Part shown: piece after piece, positions 1-11,600 of the stretch
Layout: the number at the start of each line of letters is the position of its first letter
Numbering within the stretch: the stretch's first letter is position 1
The notes under the pieces: model-generated
Databases searched by the model: none
Told to the model about the DNA's origin: nothing
The model's input: the letters and a program-made list of their open reading frames with translations, nothing else
Origin: Phymatolithon calcareum
Taxonomy: Eukaryota; Rhodophyta; Florideophyceae; Hapalidiales
Direction of reading: 5' to 3'
DNA length: 64,000 nt
NCBI GenBank assembly: GCA_977006965.1
Contig: OZ345377.1
Location: 1,240,001-1,304,000, forward strand
Made by a program: the position numbers and the translations under genes

Positions 1-375
1 ATACTAAATTTAGTGTGCGCACTATCTGTTCGCGCTCCTGAAGTGCCAACAGCAGGTGGTGCCATTGCACTTGTTTGTACACTGTCATCGCATACATCTC
101 AAATCCCGTTTTTGGCCCATCTATTAACATGCTCCCGCCAAATTGCCAACTTTGAATGATCACACCTCAGCGCACCAATATTTACGAATACTGTAGAACT
201 GAAAATACTCACTTTTTCTTCCTCGTTCTTGTCTTTCATTCCCTGCAAAAAAGTCGGCACGTGGGTGGAGAACAAAAAAATTGCCCTCCCTTTTTGTCCG
301 AAAATCGACCAAAAAGGCCCATTTTACCCGCCTATTCTGTGTTAAAGAAATGAATATCAAAAGTACATATACTTT

Positions 376-1400
376 TTAGCAGTATTGAACCGAAAGAGCG
401 AAGAGAGTATGTATGAATCGATTCGTGCCCGATGCTGGGACGTAATAGAAGTAATACAACGAATCGGGGATATTTGCTAGTTGGGACGGTAACCAAAGTT
501 GCTTAATATGACCGTCACGTTTTTCACGAGCAGATTGCCACGGTACTGTTTTATCACAAAAAAGGGGGCTTTGAATTTGAATCTGGTACAAAAGCGGTAC
601 GATGCTGCTGTCGCTTCCATACTCACCACGCATTTGGCTCTCCTCGATGCCAATATACCCATTTAGACGAGTTGAGGAGTGATCTCCTCGGTCACTTTGG
701 TCAGCGTCGGCAATTCGGTTGATTTTATGACAAGGACTGTTTCTGGAGATGTGCCCCATCCGCCCGCATGCTGAGCAAGTGTGCGGCTTGCGCACTGACG
801 GCTCGTAGTGCTTCTTGCGCTTCTTGTTCGACCTGGCTTGCACCTGCGCGGGAATTGTGGTCTCTCGTATTAGGGCATTCATATGCACTACAATGCGCAC
901 GATCATAACCATATGCTCTGTCTTCCATGTACTGACCGAACCAGCCAATACGCCACAGATGGAAGGCGCCAGAAGATAGTTCTGCCCGCCAGTTTCCCGC
1001 TGGATGATGCCGTGCACCTGTGCTTGCTTGAGGTTGAGGCTGGCCTGCTGGCGCAGCAACGAGACGAGCTGACGGATGTTTCCCCGCGCCTGCCATGCAA
1101 ATCCATAAATTTATCCACAGTAGTGGCGATGGCAGCAATGACGGATGACCTTTTCTGCCGCTGCCCGTTCGACTTGCGACCGTAAGCGTGCGATGTGAAG
1201 CTTGTAGTTCGTATGCCTCCGTCTTGAAGGCGCTGCGCGTTGCAGCGGAGCTGGCAAGAGTCCTTTTCAGCGTTACGACCAATGACGATAAGCCGGGCTT
1301 TCCGCACAAGGATGCGATGCGGCTTGTCAAGACCTTGATCGTTGGAAGTTACAGCAGAGATCAGGTGGTCAAAGTCTACTTCGGGACTTTTCGTTCCCAC
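376..1400 (-). pseudogene. Possible zinc-knuckle protein relic
   Basis: The minus strand reads through several overlapping frames of low similarity to anything I know. The one recognisable element is a cysteine/histidine cluster, CSACGRMGH followed by a Cys seven residues later, preceded by a basic stretch (KKRKKH). A CX2CX4H start like this is common at the C-terminus of MULE/FAR1-type transposases and in retroelement gag proteins, but the spacing to the last Cys (six residues) is longer than the usual four. Upstream frames suggest frameshifts. It may be a transposase remnant or a chance match. No intact gene can be defended. Confidence 0.22.
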
Positions 1401-4400
1401 GACGGCTCCAATCCACAGGGTAGACGTTTTAAGAGGCTGTAGCAGGCCGCATAAGCAGGAGCGGTTGCGGCGGGTGAAGCAGCAGCTCGCGCGGAGGCAC
1501 CACCAAGTCCACTACTTGTGCGCTTTGCTTGTCGGAAACCTCCTGCGTCGTGATCACGCGCTTTTCAAGAGCACTACACAGCTTTACTCGATCGAAAGCG
1601 GACGAGTCGAGGAAGCTCCGACTTCGACTACATTGGCGACAGGATTGTGGCCTCTCTCTGCATCATGATGCACTTTGATGCAGGGCGCATACCGTCGACT
1701 TGTATCTTCTCGTTGGCTTCGGCTCCGCGCGCTCAACGTCACCCCAGCACCGGTTTTTCGTGCCCGTCGTATCATAGTGTTCCATTATCTGCTTCTGTTG
1801 CGCCTCGCAAAACATACAAGATGACGTGCGTTGACTACGTACCACGTTGCCATTGTAATTGCCGCAAGATCGTCGGAGCAGCGGCCGTAGCCGGGCACCA
1901 ACTGATCTGTGTAATCGCTGGTTGGTCGGTTGGACTTCTCGGTTGGCAACGGATGCTGGTTGTGGGACGCTTGTGGACATGACCCGAGAATAAGCGGAGC
2001 TCATCACGACTGCGCGAGGTGATGTCACTCTGTGTACCGGTACAAGCCAAAGTGCTAAAGTGCGATCTTCATGTCAAGCAGCGAGACTCATTTTTGGCTG
2101 AGGAATATCGACATTCGGAAAAGTTGGAACAGAAATGTCCAGTGCCAAAAGTGTACCAAGGCGCTATTGCAGTTGATGGTGTATGCGTACTTGCTCATGT
2201 CGTGTACAGTAAAATGGCCAAGATCGCGCGCAAATGCTCACTCTGAAAAGGAGGATGCAAGCGTTCTTCTCGGAGGAGAATGCATAGAGTGTCATGCACT
2301 GCGTAGCGTCAACTGCATCCTACAGCAAGAAACGCGTCAATGAAAACGACGCATCTCCTACTCATCATCAAGATATCGACCCAATGACTGAAGCAGAGAA
2401 ATATGAGCCTAGGCTTCGAATGAAAAAGCACAAAGGCGCTCGGGGAAGACACAAGGAGAGTGAAACGATCGTGTTCTTCGGAGAAGCAACGATTGGTCAC
2501 GGCCGACGCGTGCCTTGGCCATGCATCTCACTATCCAATATCGCCGTTTGTGAAGTTCCGCAACTATACGGGCGACCCCATCCAGTTTATGTCCATTGGA
2601 ATGAGGAGCTTTAATGCAGCTCAATTTTCTTGTAGCAATACTTAATCTCGTGCATTCTCGATCGTACTGTACAGTACTACTTTAGACTAGCTCTGCAGGG
2701 CTCAAAACGCCTGTAAAAGTCGCCAAAGCCAAGGAGTACGATAACCGAATGAGTGGGCAATCCTGTTGCCCTGGTCCTGATGCAATTCAAAGATTTCCGG
2801 AACATTCGCGCGTGAGTTATATGGATGGAAATTCTGTAAATTGAGCTGCAGCCAGGCACCACCTGACGAGAACCGGCTACATTCTGAAGCGCCCCTTGTA
2901 CAGTACAGTACCGCAGAAGCAGAATTTGCAAGAGAGTGGAATTCGAGACACCAGGGTAACCTTGCCCTGGAGACACCTTTACTTGTTCAGTGACTGATTC
3001 ATCCCAAATCGATGATTTACGTTCACTTTTGTGATTCGAGGTACCAATCATCGCTTAACTTGATTTTTACGCGCAACGTTATGTAACTTTGGGAGTGAAA
3101 CGGGGAAATCCGACGTCATCGACGTGTGACGGTTCACTGCGGGCGCGCACCGGTGCCTGAAATTGCCGATTGTGTCATTTGGAACCATTCTGCTGCTTAT
3201 GATTTGATCGGTGAGATACCACATGTCCAAGACACTAAGCCACCATACGTTCATCGGTGTATGCGTATCATGACTCAATCGGGACAGACCACTTCACAGA
3301 CCATCCTAAATGGACAATGAGAGGAACGATTAAGCAGATTAATTTCGAACTATGAATGAAAGAAGTACACTACGTCCTAGCATGATCGTGTTTCTGACTT
3401 TTAAAGTAGTTTTATCATTCGCTTTCGTTGAATTCTTGTTCATGGTTCTTTCAAAAGGCTTGACCAACGTTTGAACTATGGTGAGGGACAATATTGTAAT
3501 TAGCACATCCGACCTGGCTTTGTTCGGCAGCAAAATTGTCGTCGTCCCTATGTAGTGATAGTGAATGTAAAAAGGGTTTTTTACGTTATTAGATGTGTGA
3601 CTATCAATACTTGAAAGGTCGCAGATATTGCTGAAGACGTACAGATAGTGCAACAAGCGCAGGAAACTACAGTTCGACATGAATAAAAGTAAAAAGAGAT
3701 CGAGCGTCTAGAGTTGACTCGTTTAACCAAACGTAAAGCCTGTATAAGAAGAAGAGACAAACCGACAACCGGAGATTGTGACGTTCAGAATTGGCGAGCA
3801 TAATGGAATACAGTATGCATACAGACACACTTCCGATCTTCCTATAATCTTTTCGATGTCCTTAGCAGATGCTGGACGCGGAGCTTTCCTGGATCAATCA
3901 GCACGATTTATGTACGCTCTCTAAACCGATAAGTTCCGTGGACGTATTGCGAACCTGTAATTCACAGAGAAATGAAGAGGCGCAGATTATAACATAGTAC
4001 ATTAGGTGAGTGAAAATTGCAGTATGGAGCGCTTGTCTTGTAATTTAGGAAGGAGAATGGCGCTCATGCGTACCGTAAATCAGTCAGTGCACGAAGAATG
4101 TACTACTGCAACGGAACAGAAAGTAGAACTAAGCGGGCGCAGATCAGAACATAGTGCAGATGGTTAGTGACAATTGGAGTGCGAGGCGCCTTTCCCGCAA
4201 TCTGGAGGAGGAAAACGAAGATCATGCATACCAGAAGGCTACGACCGCAAAAACAAAAAACGAAAGATTCTCTGTAAAGGAAGTCGGTGCCTTAGAATGC
4301 GCGTTCAGCGCGAAGCGATGTCGCCGGTATTGGATATAGACTTCCGAGTTTGACATGCTCCCAAGGTCGATCTGTGGCAAGATAGTGCTTATGTACGTTT

Positions 4401-4542
4401 CCATAGAAGCCATCCGACGTCCAGCTAGTGCGCTGTCCGTGCTTCGTGCTCCGGTGAAATGAGTTGCGGTTACGTATTCAGCGACACGGCGCTGCTATCT
4501 GGTGGACGGTTAAGGCTCACTACGAGTACCGTACGTATGTAA
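1401..4542. other. Gene-poor stretch, no supported gene
   Basis: Only short, mutually overlapping frames without recognisable motifs occur here. A perfect 14-bp palindrome GTACTGTACAGTAC lies at 2664-2677, and a related TACAGTACAGTAC at 2899-2911. The stretch from about 3.3 to 5 kb is AT-rich. Nothing supports coding sequence. Confidence 0.5.
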
Positions 4543-4600
4543 TATGTGAGTGGTTTGGCCCTCTAGATGTGCACATCTAGAGGGCCAAACCACTCACATA
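4543..4600. repeat. Perfect 58-bp palindrome
   Basis: Two 29-base arms are exact reverse complements with no spacer. The left arm, 4543-4571, begins TATGTGAGTGGTTTGG; the right arm, 4572-4600, ends CCAAACCACTCACATA. The next bases outward do not pair. The arm length is like a terminal inverted repeat, so this could be two transposon ends joined head to head, the footprint of a foldback/MITE element, or a cruciform-forming site. It lies about 600 bases upstream of the first frame of a putative transposon. I did not find a second copy of the arm in this window. Confidence 0.97.
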
Positions 4601-5189
4601 AGAAGAGGCATTTCACAGCAGTTTATTGGAAATAGAACTTTTTTCAAACAATTTGTAACCTCGTAGTTTCATATATTTCGATTTCAAAGACTCGAGATTG
4701 GCCAATTTCGGAGATATCTCCACGAAATAGAAAATGGTTCAAACTTTCACATCAATTTCTGCTCTTAGTGCAACGGAAGCTCGTCAACGCACGCTTGGAT
4801 GTGCGTTCGTTGTAATTACAAAAAGCAAAAACCTTCCAACTTTTGCTCATACTCCTTTCCTCAAACATGGACGAGATATGGATCTGTAAGTTTTCGCAAG
4901 GAAGTATGGAACGCCTGTTCCAAGGGCCACAAAGGAGCTCGTAGGTGTGAAGAGTTGGAGATCATTGATACAAAAATGCTAGCTTCAAAGAAATGCACCA
5001 ATGCTTTCTTTATCTTGGAATTCCAAGGGCTCCTGTACATGTCTCGTCCCACAAGTAAGAGTATACTTGCGGCCTGAATCCCCCTGGATGGCAAGTCATT
5101 CTCAGCGTCGATCTGACGCTATTGCAGAAGTCTGGCACCACATTTTTGCAATTACCAAGTCGCTTCTTCTGGCTTGCGGAGGTGAATCC
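4601..5189. other. AT-rich leader upstream of the first large ORF
   Basis: There is no gene here. The open frame of the next gene extends upstream to 5001, but the residues before position 5190 are not protein-like in composition. The stretch probably holds the promoter and 5' untranslated region of that gene. Confidence 0.4.
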
Positions 5190-7028
5190 ATGGCCTTGAA
5201 TTCCACCCCCGCCGCGAGCGGTCCGCCAGCCTCTCTAACTCGCGGTGCCGGAGACAGGCAGAGTCTAATGACGGTTGAACAGGTTTTAGCGTTATTGAAC
5301 GACATGATGCAACAGTTGAAGCAGGCGACCACGGACAAGGAGGAGATTTGGGAAAAAGAAATCAAGGGCCTTCGCCAGCTCGTAGCGCAGGTCCATACTT
5401 GCGTAAGCTCCGCATCCTACGACTATAGCCAAGCATCGCACGGTATCGCTCCTAAGCGGAAGCTTCCGCAGAAGGCACCGATAAACGCGATTCCCTACAT
5501 TGAACTCGTTGCAAATTCTCAAGTGGGTCTTGAGGACCTTGTCAGTCTCCTACTGAACGCGACTGTGTGGTCATTTACTCGTCAAGTCCGTGGCGTGCGC
5601 GCTTGGATCGATGAATCATCGGAGGGCATGATGAAAGATATGTTTGGTCCCTTCGAAAGCGTTTCCGGACTATCCCTCTTGTTTTTCGCGAAACGAAATA
5701 TCGACACCAAGGCTGTTTTGCGAACTGCTGTAGGAAGGGCTTATTCACATCTCATGCACCTTACGATGGCGAAAAAGGTGTACATCGCTCAACAAAACTT
5801 CAATAGAGGGACCGGGGGCCCAGTTTGTGCTATGCCGGAATGGCTGAAGTCCTTCAAAGGGCCGGTGAGGACAATGCAGTTTGTCGACCAGATACTTGCT
5901 GACAAGACCAGCACAGTCCATGATGTTGATGCAGAGACTGAACCTGCGGACGGAGGCACCACCATGCTGTCAACTGCGAGCTCGGATGATGTAACTGGGT
6001 CTTCACGACCGCCTCCTGCGAAGAAGGCAAAGGCGTCTAGTGGTGCGAAGAGTGTGAAGTACAAGGGGATACCAGTGGGTGTCGATGGGTTCGTGACCGA
6101 CAAGCACGAAAACGTCAGGGACTATGTGATTAAGCAGTCGCTCTCCCGTCTTCGAAGGGATTTGTCGAGCTCGAGGTGTACTGCGCGCGAAAAAGCTTTT
6201 AAGGACGTCATGTTCTTAGTGGAAGAAATTAATCGTTACGAAAACGCGGAGGAGGCCAAGGAGAATGGGTACTGGATTGAGTTCGACCATTTCGTTGAAC
6301 AAGACCTTTGTAATGTGGATGATATTCTGTCCGAGCCGGAGTCTATGTGGAACGTGCCTCTATCGTGTATAGACGATAGCGACCCCAAGGCGATGTGGGT
6401 GGAGAACCGGAAGCGATTTGATTATCTGAAAAAGTCCTTTAGGTCCCTCACAGTGTTCCTTCACTACCCTCGGCTTGTAATTCGCGAGAAGGACGATAAT
6501 ACTGACGGATCGCCAGAGTGGGATGATAAGGAGTTCGCACATCAAACGACCAAGGCTGTGTACCTGCATGATCTCGCGTCAAGTCTCATTTTTGCTGCAT
6601 TCAAGATGGAATCGTTTGATCATATTCTAAGTTGCAACAATGTCGCGCTGCGAGCAATTCACGTACTGGCTTTGGGCATTCTAGGCGTACTTCGAAGAGC
6701 ATCTGGACTGAGTTCGACGCAGGCCGAAAATGCCGCCATGGGCGTGTGCACTGCGAAACCCGTGCCGAAGGACGGTAAGAATATTACTCTCATGTACGGG
6801 GACAACACGAGGTTGGAAGGCGACAACAGGGGTACGCTCATGCGCATGCGAAAGGAAGCATTTTCAATATCGTGGAAGAACTACCTAAAAGAGAAGGTAA
6901 CGTTCAGGCCACCGGAGAGTCGGCAGTCATCACACTTACAGGATTCGTCGTCGGATGAAGAAGATCAAGCCATGTCAAAATCTACGTTTTGGGATTTCGC
7001 AGCGATGACAGGTCGGGATTTAAGTTGA
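5190..7028 (+). CDS. Hypothetical protein, about 612 residues, possibly transposon-encoded
   Basis: I do not recognise this protein. Start 5190 (MALNSTP) is preferred; in-frame ATGs at 5001 and 5088 would add up to 63 residues. After a short N-terminus there is a probable coiled coil (residues about 25-60, rich in E/K/Q/L). A mostly helical region follows, then a low-complexity linker with T/S/D/A and a basic PPPAKKAKASSGAKS stretch that could be a nuclear localisation signal, then a second helical domain and an acidic tail (SSSDEEDQ). It is followed by a minus-strand ORF and a TNP2-like transposase. All three are long, intact and separated by short gaps, which suggests an accessory protein (DNA-binding or regulatory) of the same mobile element. 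A host gene is the alternative. Confidence 0.6.
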   Translation: MALNSTPAASGPPASLTRGAGDRQSLMTVEQVLALLNDMMQQLKQATTDKEEIWEKEIKGLRQLVAQVHTCVSSASYDYSQASHGIAPKRKLPQKAPINAIPYIELVANSQVGLEDLVSLLLNATVWSFTRQVRGVRAWIDESSEGMMKDMFGPFESVSGLSLLFFAKRNIDTKAVLRTAVGRAYSHLMHLTMAKKVYIAQQNFNRGTGGPVCAMPEWLKSFKGPVRTMQFVDQILADKTSTVHDVDAETEPADGGTTMLSTASSDDVTGSSRPPPAKKAKASSGAKSVKYKGIPVGVDGFVTDKHENVRDYVIKQSLSRLRRDLSSSRCTAREKAFKDVMFLVEEINRYENAEEAKENGYWIEFDHFVEQDLCNVDDILSEPESMWNVPLSCIDDSDPKAMWVENRKRFDYLKKSFRSLTVFLHYPRLVIREKDDNTDGSPEWDDKEFAHQTTKAVYLHDLASSLIFAAFKMESFDHILSCNNVALRAIHVLALGILGVLRRASGLSSTQAENAAMGVCTAKPVPKDGKNITLMYGDNTRLEGDNRGTLMRMRKEAFSISWKNYLKEKVTFRPPESRQSSHLQDSSSDEEDQAMSKSTFWDFAAMTGRDLS

Positions 7029-7130
7029 TTTCAGGTACCATTAAGAATTTCTGTTGCGGTGTCCGTTCATCTTGAAGGAGATTGTCTTTATTGCATGCGT
7101 AGCTATTGTGAAGTGAATTTTTTCGTTCAG

Positions 7131-8426
7131 TTAGGAATCGCTATCATCTGCACTTTTGTCGTCCGGTGGTGACACGAGAAGCTGGTTCAAGTAAACGTTT
7201 CTAATTCTGGTGGAAAACACTTTGTCTACTGTTGAAGTTAGTTTTTGACTCCTCACCACAACTGCAGGAATCAGAGCACGCAACATTCCGCAAACTCTGC
7301 TGGGAGGGCCACAGCTCTTGTGTCCTTTGTCCTTGATTTGCTCCCACAACAATGAAAACACGAATTTGTCAGGACACGGACGATTCAAGTCAGTTTTACG
7401 GGTTCTACCCGGTAAGTTAGCATCACTTTCACTTTGCGAGAGTGCCTTCAGATTTGACAAAACATTGTGTGTCTTGTCTTCTGCGAGTCGGAAGCCAGTC
7501 TCCCAGCACTTGTCTCCACTTGACCATATTGCGCATGGCTGAATGAGTGTAAGACAGTTATCTAATCGAAATCGCTCTGAAAAACTGCGTCCCAGAAGAA
7601 CTGCTCTCTCTGGAGGTACATCTCTGGTTGTCTGGGGTGAAGTAAGAGCGACACCAAGAACTCGAATTGCTTGCAGTTGGTGACCTGTATAGCGCTCTCT
7701 ATACATAGCCTTTTCTCGATCTGCAACATCGACATCAAGCGCTTCACATAAGTCATAGAAAGAACGATAAACAATTTCCAATCTAGTCCCGCTTTGTGAA
7801 TTAGCGAGAAGCGTGTAATACTCTGATGGAAACAGTTTGCAGGATGATGAGCTTTTGTCCAGCGAAGATTTAGCAAGCAATCGGAACTCTTGTAGAGTAC
7901 AGTCAACGGCCTTGCTCTTGAGAAAAATCTGTTGTACACTGTTTCCCGCCGTAATGTTCGGCTGCCGCTTAGTGGTCTCAGAAAAGGGGCCAGTTAACGT
8001 ACGAACTAGTTGTAAGGCGATAAATATCTTGGCTCTCTGCAGAGAGTGTTCGTTTCTAACCGCCTCGTCGTGAACCACAGATGTCGCCTTGTCTGCCAAA
8101 TATCGCTTCAAACGTAAGCATTCTTCTGCTACTTGGTTTACGCGGCTGGATAAATCCGCGTGAGACTTCCTTAGATCCTCTGTGACGTGGAGTGGGTCTC
8201 CACGCACCGGCCTGTGCAGTCCGAAAGCAGATTCCAAAGCAATAAATGGGTTCAAGCCTGATGGTGCAGAGTGGTCCACCGGACGCCGCAAGTTTTCATC
8301 CATGAGAAGCTCCTTCACAGACTCTGATAAACAGCGCGGGTCTGGAGGAATGAATTTGCTACCTTGGGAGCTGCGATCCTCACCTGAAAATAGCGGTCCT
8401 GATTGGGATACTATACTTGGACACAC
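7131..8426 (-). CDS. Hypothetical protein, 431 residues, possibly transposon-encoded
   Basis: Intact minus-strand frame with no family I can name. It begins with a Ser/Pro-rich segment, followed by a helical region (residues about 60-140 with heptad-like Leu/Val spacing, LSSRVNQVAEECLRLKRYL), a central helical part and an acidic Asp/Ser-rich C-terminus (DDKSADDSDS). It contains an ANSQSG segment that loosely recalls ANSQVG in the plus-strand protein at 5190-7028; the likeness is too short to claim homology. It is divergent from the transposase at 8696, with about 270 bases between, so a shared bidirectional promoter is plausible. It may be a second accessory protein of the element. Confidence 0.6.
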   Translation of the reverse strand: MCPSIVSQSGPLFSGEDRSSQGSKFIPPDPRCLSESVKELLMDENLRRPVDHSAPSGLNPFIALESAFGLHRPVRGDPLHVTEDLRKSHADLSSRVNQVAEECLRLKRYLADKATSVVHDEAVRNEHSLQRAKIFIALQLVRTLTGPFSETTKRQPNITAGNSVQQIFLKSKAVDCTLQEFRLLAKSSLDKSSSSCKLFPSEYYTLLANSQSGTRLEIVYRSFYDLCEALDVDVADREKAMYRERYTGHQLQAIRVLGVALTSPQTTRDVPPERAVLLGRSFSERFRLDNCLTLIQPCAIWSSGDKCWETGFRLAEDKTHNVLSNLKALSQSESDANLPGRTRKTDLNRPCPDKFVFSLLWEQIKDKGHKSCGPPSRVCGMLRALIPAVVVRSQKLTSTVDKVFSTRIRNVYLNQLLVSPPDDKSADDSDS

Positions 8427-8695
8427 AATATCAAGTGTCTATTTCAATGAAAACTTAAGGTTATTCGCATTGGACTTCTTGCACCTTGCGGAAAACTATT
8501 AAAATATGGTCTTACAGATTCATTCATTCATGGTTCTGCATATGTCACAGAGTACTGATTATATTCTATCTAGAAAGATGGGATTATCTGGTTCGGATCG
8601 GGGGACACACAGTGGTTTTCTAGATACTCTGTCCAGTAAAAAACCTAATTAACTGACAATGGGCCGTTCAAATCCAACAACAATCTCATCCTCTC
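8427..8695. promoter_or_regulatory. Divergent intergenic region, probable bidirectional promoter
   Basis: This 270-base AT-rich gap separates two divergent intact ORFs. It contains short ATTC repeats near 8519 and an inverted pair TCTAGAAA / TTTCTAGA around 8570-8630. No canonical TATA box can be assigned with confidence. The function is inferred from position only. Confidence 0.3.
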
Positions 8696-11600
8696 TTGGA
8701 ATTCTCATTCACAATCTGCTCCAAGGTGCTCCTAATGAAGCGCTCGACTCGTCGCAGACGACGCAGCCACAACATTTTCCCGCTCATTCCTGAAAATCAT
8801 TTGTCTGGAGTCGGATCTACAAATGCATTCTCGCATAATGCACCTCGCACGCTCACGGAAAGCATACTTCAGCCAATTCGTCCTCCCTCGGTACCCTCAA
8901 CAGAACATTTTTCTGCACCAAGATCACAAGAAGAGCCGGAGTTCTGCACTGACCAGGAAGAAGAGGTCGTTCCATTCACAGACATACGGCCGCGGAACAC
9001 GTCACATGAGCCAGCCAACAAAGAGTGCGCGCAGGATGTCGTCAATAGTGATGTTATGAGCATTATTGGAAATTGGCGCGTGCTGTGGTCATTACTCATG
9101 ACTCACGGAAGTCGCCGCCTGACTAAGGATCAGTTCCAGTCTGTCCGAGTGTTTGCAGATGCTGTGAGAAGCTTGCCGAAAGCGTCACAAGCATTTTGGC
9201 TGGAAGAAACATTCATGGAAAATGGCAACAACGTTCCAAGTCGCAAGGTGTCCTATCTTCCTCATTTCAGCACACTGGTCAAAGTTTGGCGACCGCTTTT
9301 ATTCCGCTTGCTGGCCCCAAGGTATTTAGACTGCCAAGTTCCTGTCGATGCAACAAAGGCGGGTGTCCGAAAACGGCCTTACAGATCAGATGCAGTACTG
9401 CACACATCTGTGCGGGTCGTCCTTCCGAGCGAATATGCCCGCTCGGACGTTGCAACACCGGAAGTGTTTGATGCTATTTGCAGCACTAGCTTATCTTACC
9501 GTCGCGACAGCGGTGTGCAGCAAGATCCCTCTGGGAATATAGCTTCCTCTTGTATCGATGTTGTCCCAGTTGTTGCTGCACGCCGCTGGTTCTATGGTCA
9601 ACCGACATTCATCAGTGTCGATTACAGTTCTTGTTCGGGACCTTATACCGGATTCGGTGAAGCCGGTGATACTATACACGTAACTGCTATAAATTCCGAA
9701 GGACTCGACGAACGAATTACTCGAAGTTTTGCTATAAGTACGGCGGACTACGGAGCAGTCCAGTTGGAAGGACTCATTTGTTATGTATGGACTGTTCATC
9801 ATCAAAAACGACACCACGATGCCGAGTTTTCTGACAAGGGACTTCACGTCCTCTCACAACGGGATAGAGAAATTGTAGAGGCTTTCAACTTCATTACCTA
9901 CACATCGCCCGGCGACAGCGTTAATATTCACGTACCAGAGATTCCCGATTTGGGGGATATTGAATTATCGGACGCCGAGGACGCCACTACTCCCCGGCAA
10001 AGAAATATTGGTCCAAGACTGACGGAGGCTCGCCGTGCGCGTAGCGCCGCCCTAAAGAAGCGAAAAACGCAACTGGCGAATGCATGGAAAGAATGGCAAA
10101 AGCCGCTGTTGAAACCAGGCGACATTGTCGCCATGTTGGCACCGTCGTCACAAACGCGGACGCAAGGCACAGTTCTGACGTCCATGGACCGCCAATCCAG
10201 ACTGCTTCTTATACATCGGTTCTGGATAGAGAACGAAGAATGCAGTCGGCATGTCTTGTGGATACCTGGAGGAAGACTGGTTGGAGAAACCACCGACGGC
10301 CTGCTATCACGAAATTCTCTTTTTCGTTCACTTTGTGACTCTCTTCTCGATTCAGAACTTTATTTGCCTGTCAGATCAGTGGTTCTTTCCGCTGTACACG
10401 GTGGAACTAGGGGACCATTGAAGTTCAAGCCAGTGAGTAGCGTCGGTACATTGTCTTCAGGTGAACTTTACTGCGTCTACAGGTTCTTGCTGTTTTGGGA
10501 CGGCTTCGAGATTCATAAGGGAAAGTCCGTTTCTGGGGAAGGCGTGTATCTGCTTTGTCTAAATCTGCCTACGCAGGCACGATCCAGCCCTAGCGCGGTT
10601 CGAATAGTCAGTCTGACTCCGCCAGGAGTTAAAGCTGACGCTGTTCTTGAGAAAATATTGGACGATATTGCACAAGGGATGAGCGTGGGATTTGTGGATA
10701 TTGATGCGAATGGCACCCAGCGCAGAATATTCCTAGACCTAGTTGGATTTCTAGGTGATACTCCCGCCATTAATGCAGCATTGGACATTTTCGGCCACAC
10801 CGGTGCAGCATGCTGCCACTTATGCCGATTTGTTAGACGTTCATCTACTACCGTGGGTAGCAGATTTTCCGCAAAATCACAGAACGCCTCTATTTCTTCA
10901 ATGGCCCGATCTTTTTACGCACATGTTGCAGTTCGAGATTGCGACGCGCAGCATGAGACATTGCGATTGCTGGGGATGAAGTCACGTTTGACTCCTGCAA
11001 ACACGATACTCCATTCCATGCGTTCTCGATTGTTATCTGTGGGCACACCTATTTGGCAAACAGATACTGGGTTTCCGGTTATTCCGTGTGACTTTGATCC
11101 CTACCGCTCGTGCATAGTTTCCCCTGACCATCTACTAACTGGACATATCCGAGATTGCATAAATGTGGCCTTTAAGCTTCTTCCAACTGCGTTGCATCGG
11201 TCACTATGCGAAGGCTACATGATTGCACTTTTAGCCGAATGCGGTCTTCCTACCCAAAACCGTTTACTTGATCCGGTCAAGAAGGCGTTATTCTCAATGT
11301 CGATGACAGAGCTTTACGCTCTTTCTGTTGTTGCTGGGCCGGCTTTCCAAATGGGCTGCGCTGCACCAGAGACTGGTTCTAACAACCCAGAGATTTCAGC
11401 AAAGTGTACGTCTGCGATTAGCCTTGTACAGTCTTCTGCTGACATGGTTGCAGAGATGTGGTTTCAACCTCAACTTGAGCGTGACGGTGCAGATGCACTC
11501 AGCGCCTACGATTCGAACTCTGGCACATCTTACATTGAACACATTCAGCACATCACTAACAAGCACATTGCTCACGTGGAGGCTATGTGTGCAATGGATG

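Noticed and set aside
1-375. Small overlapping frames at the window start
   Set aside because: No motif, both strands open by chance.
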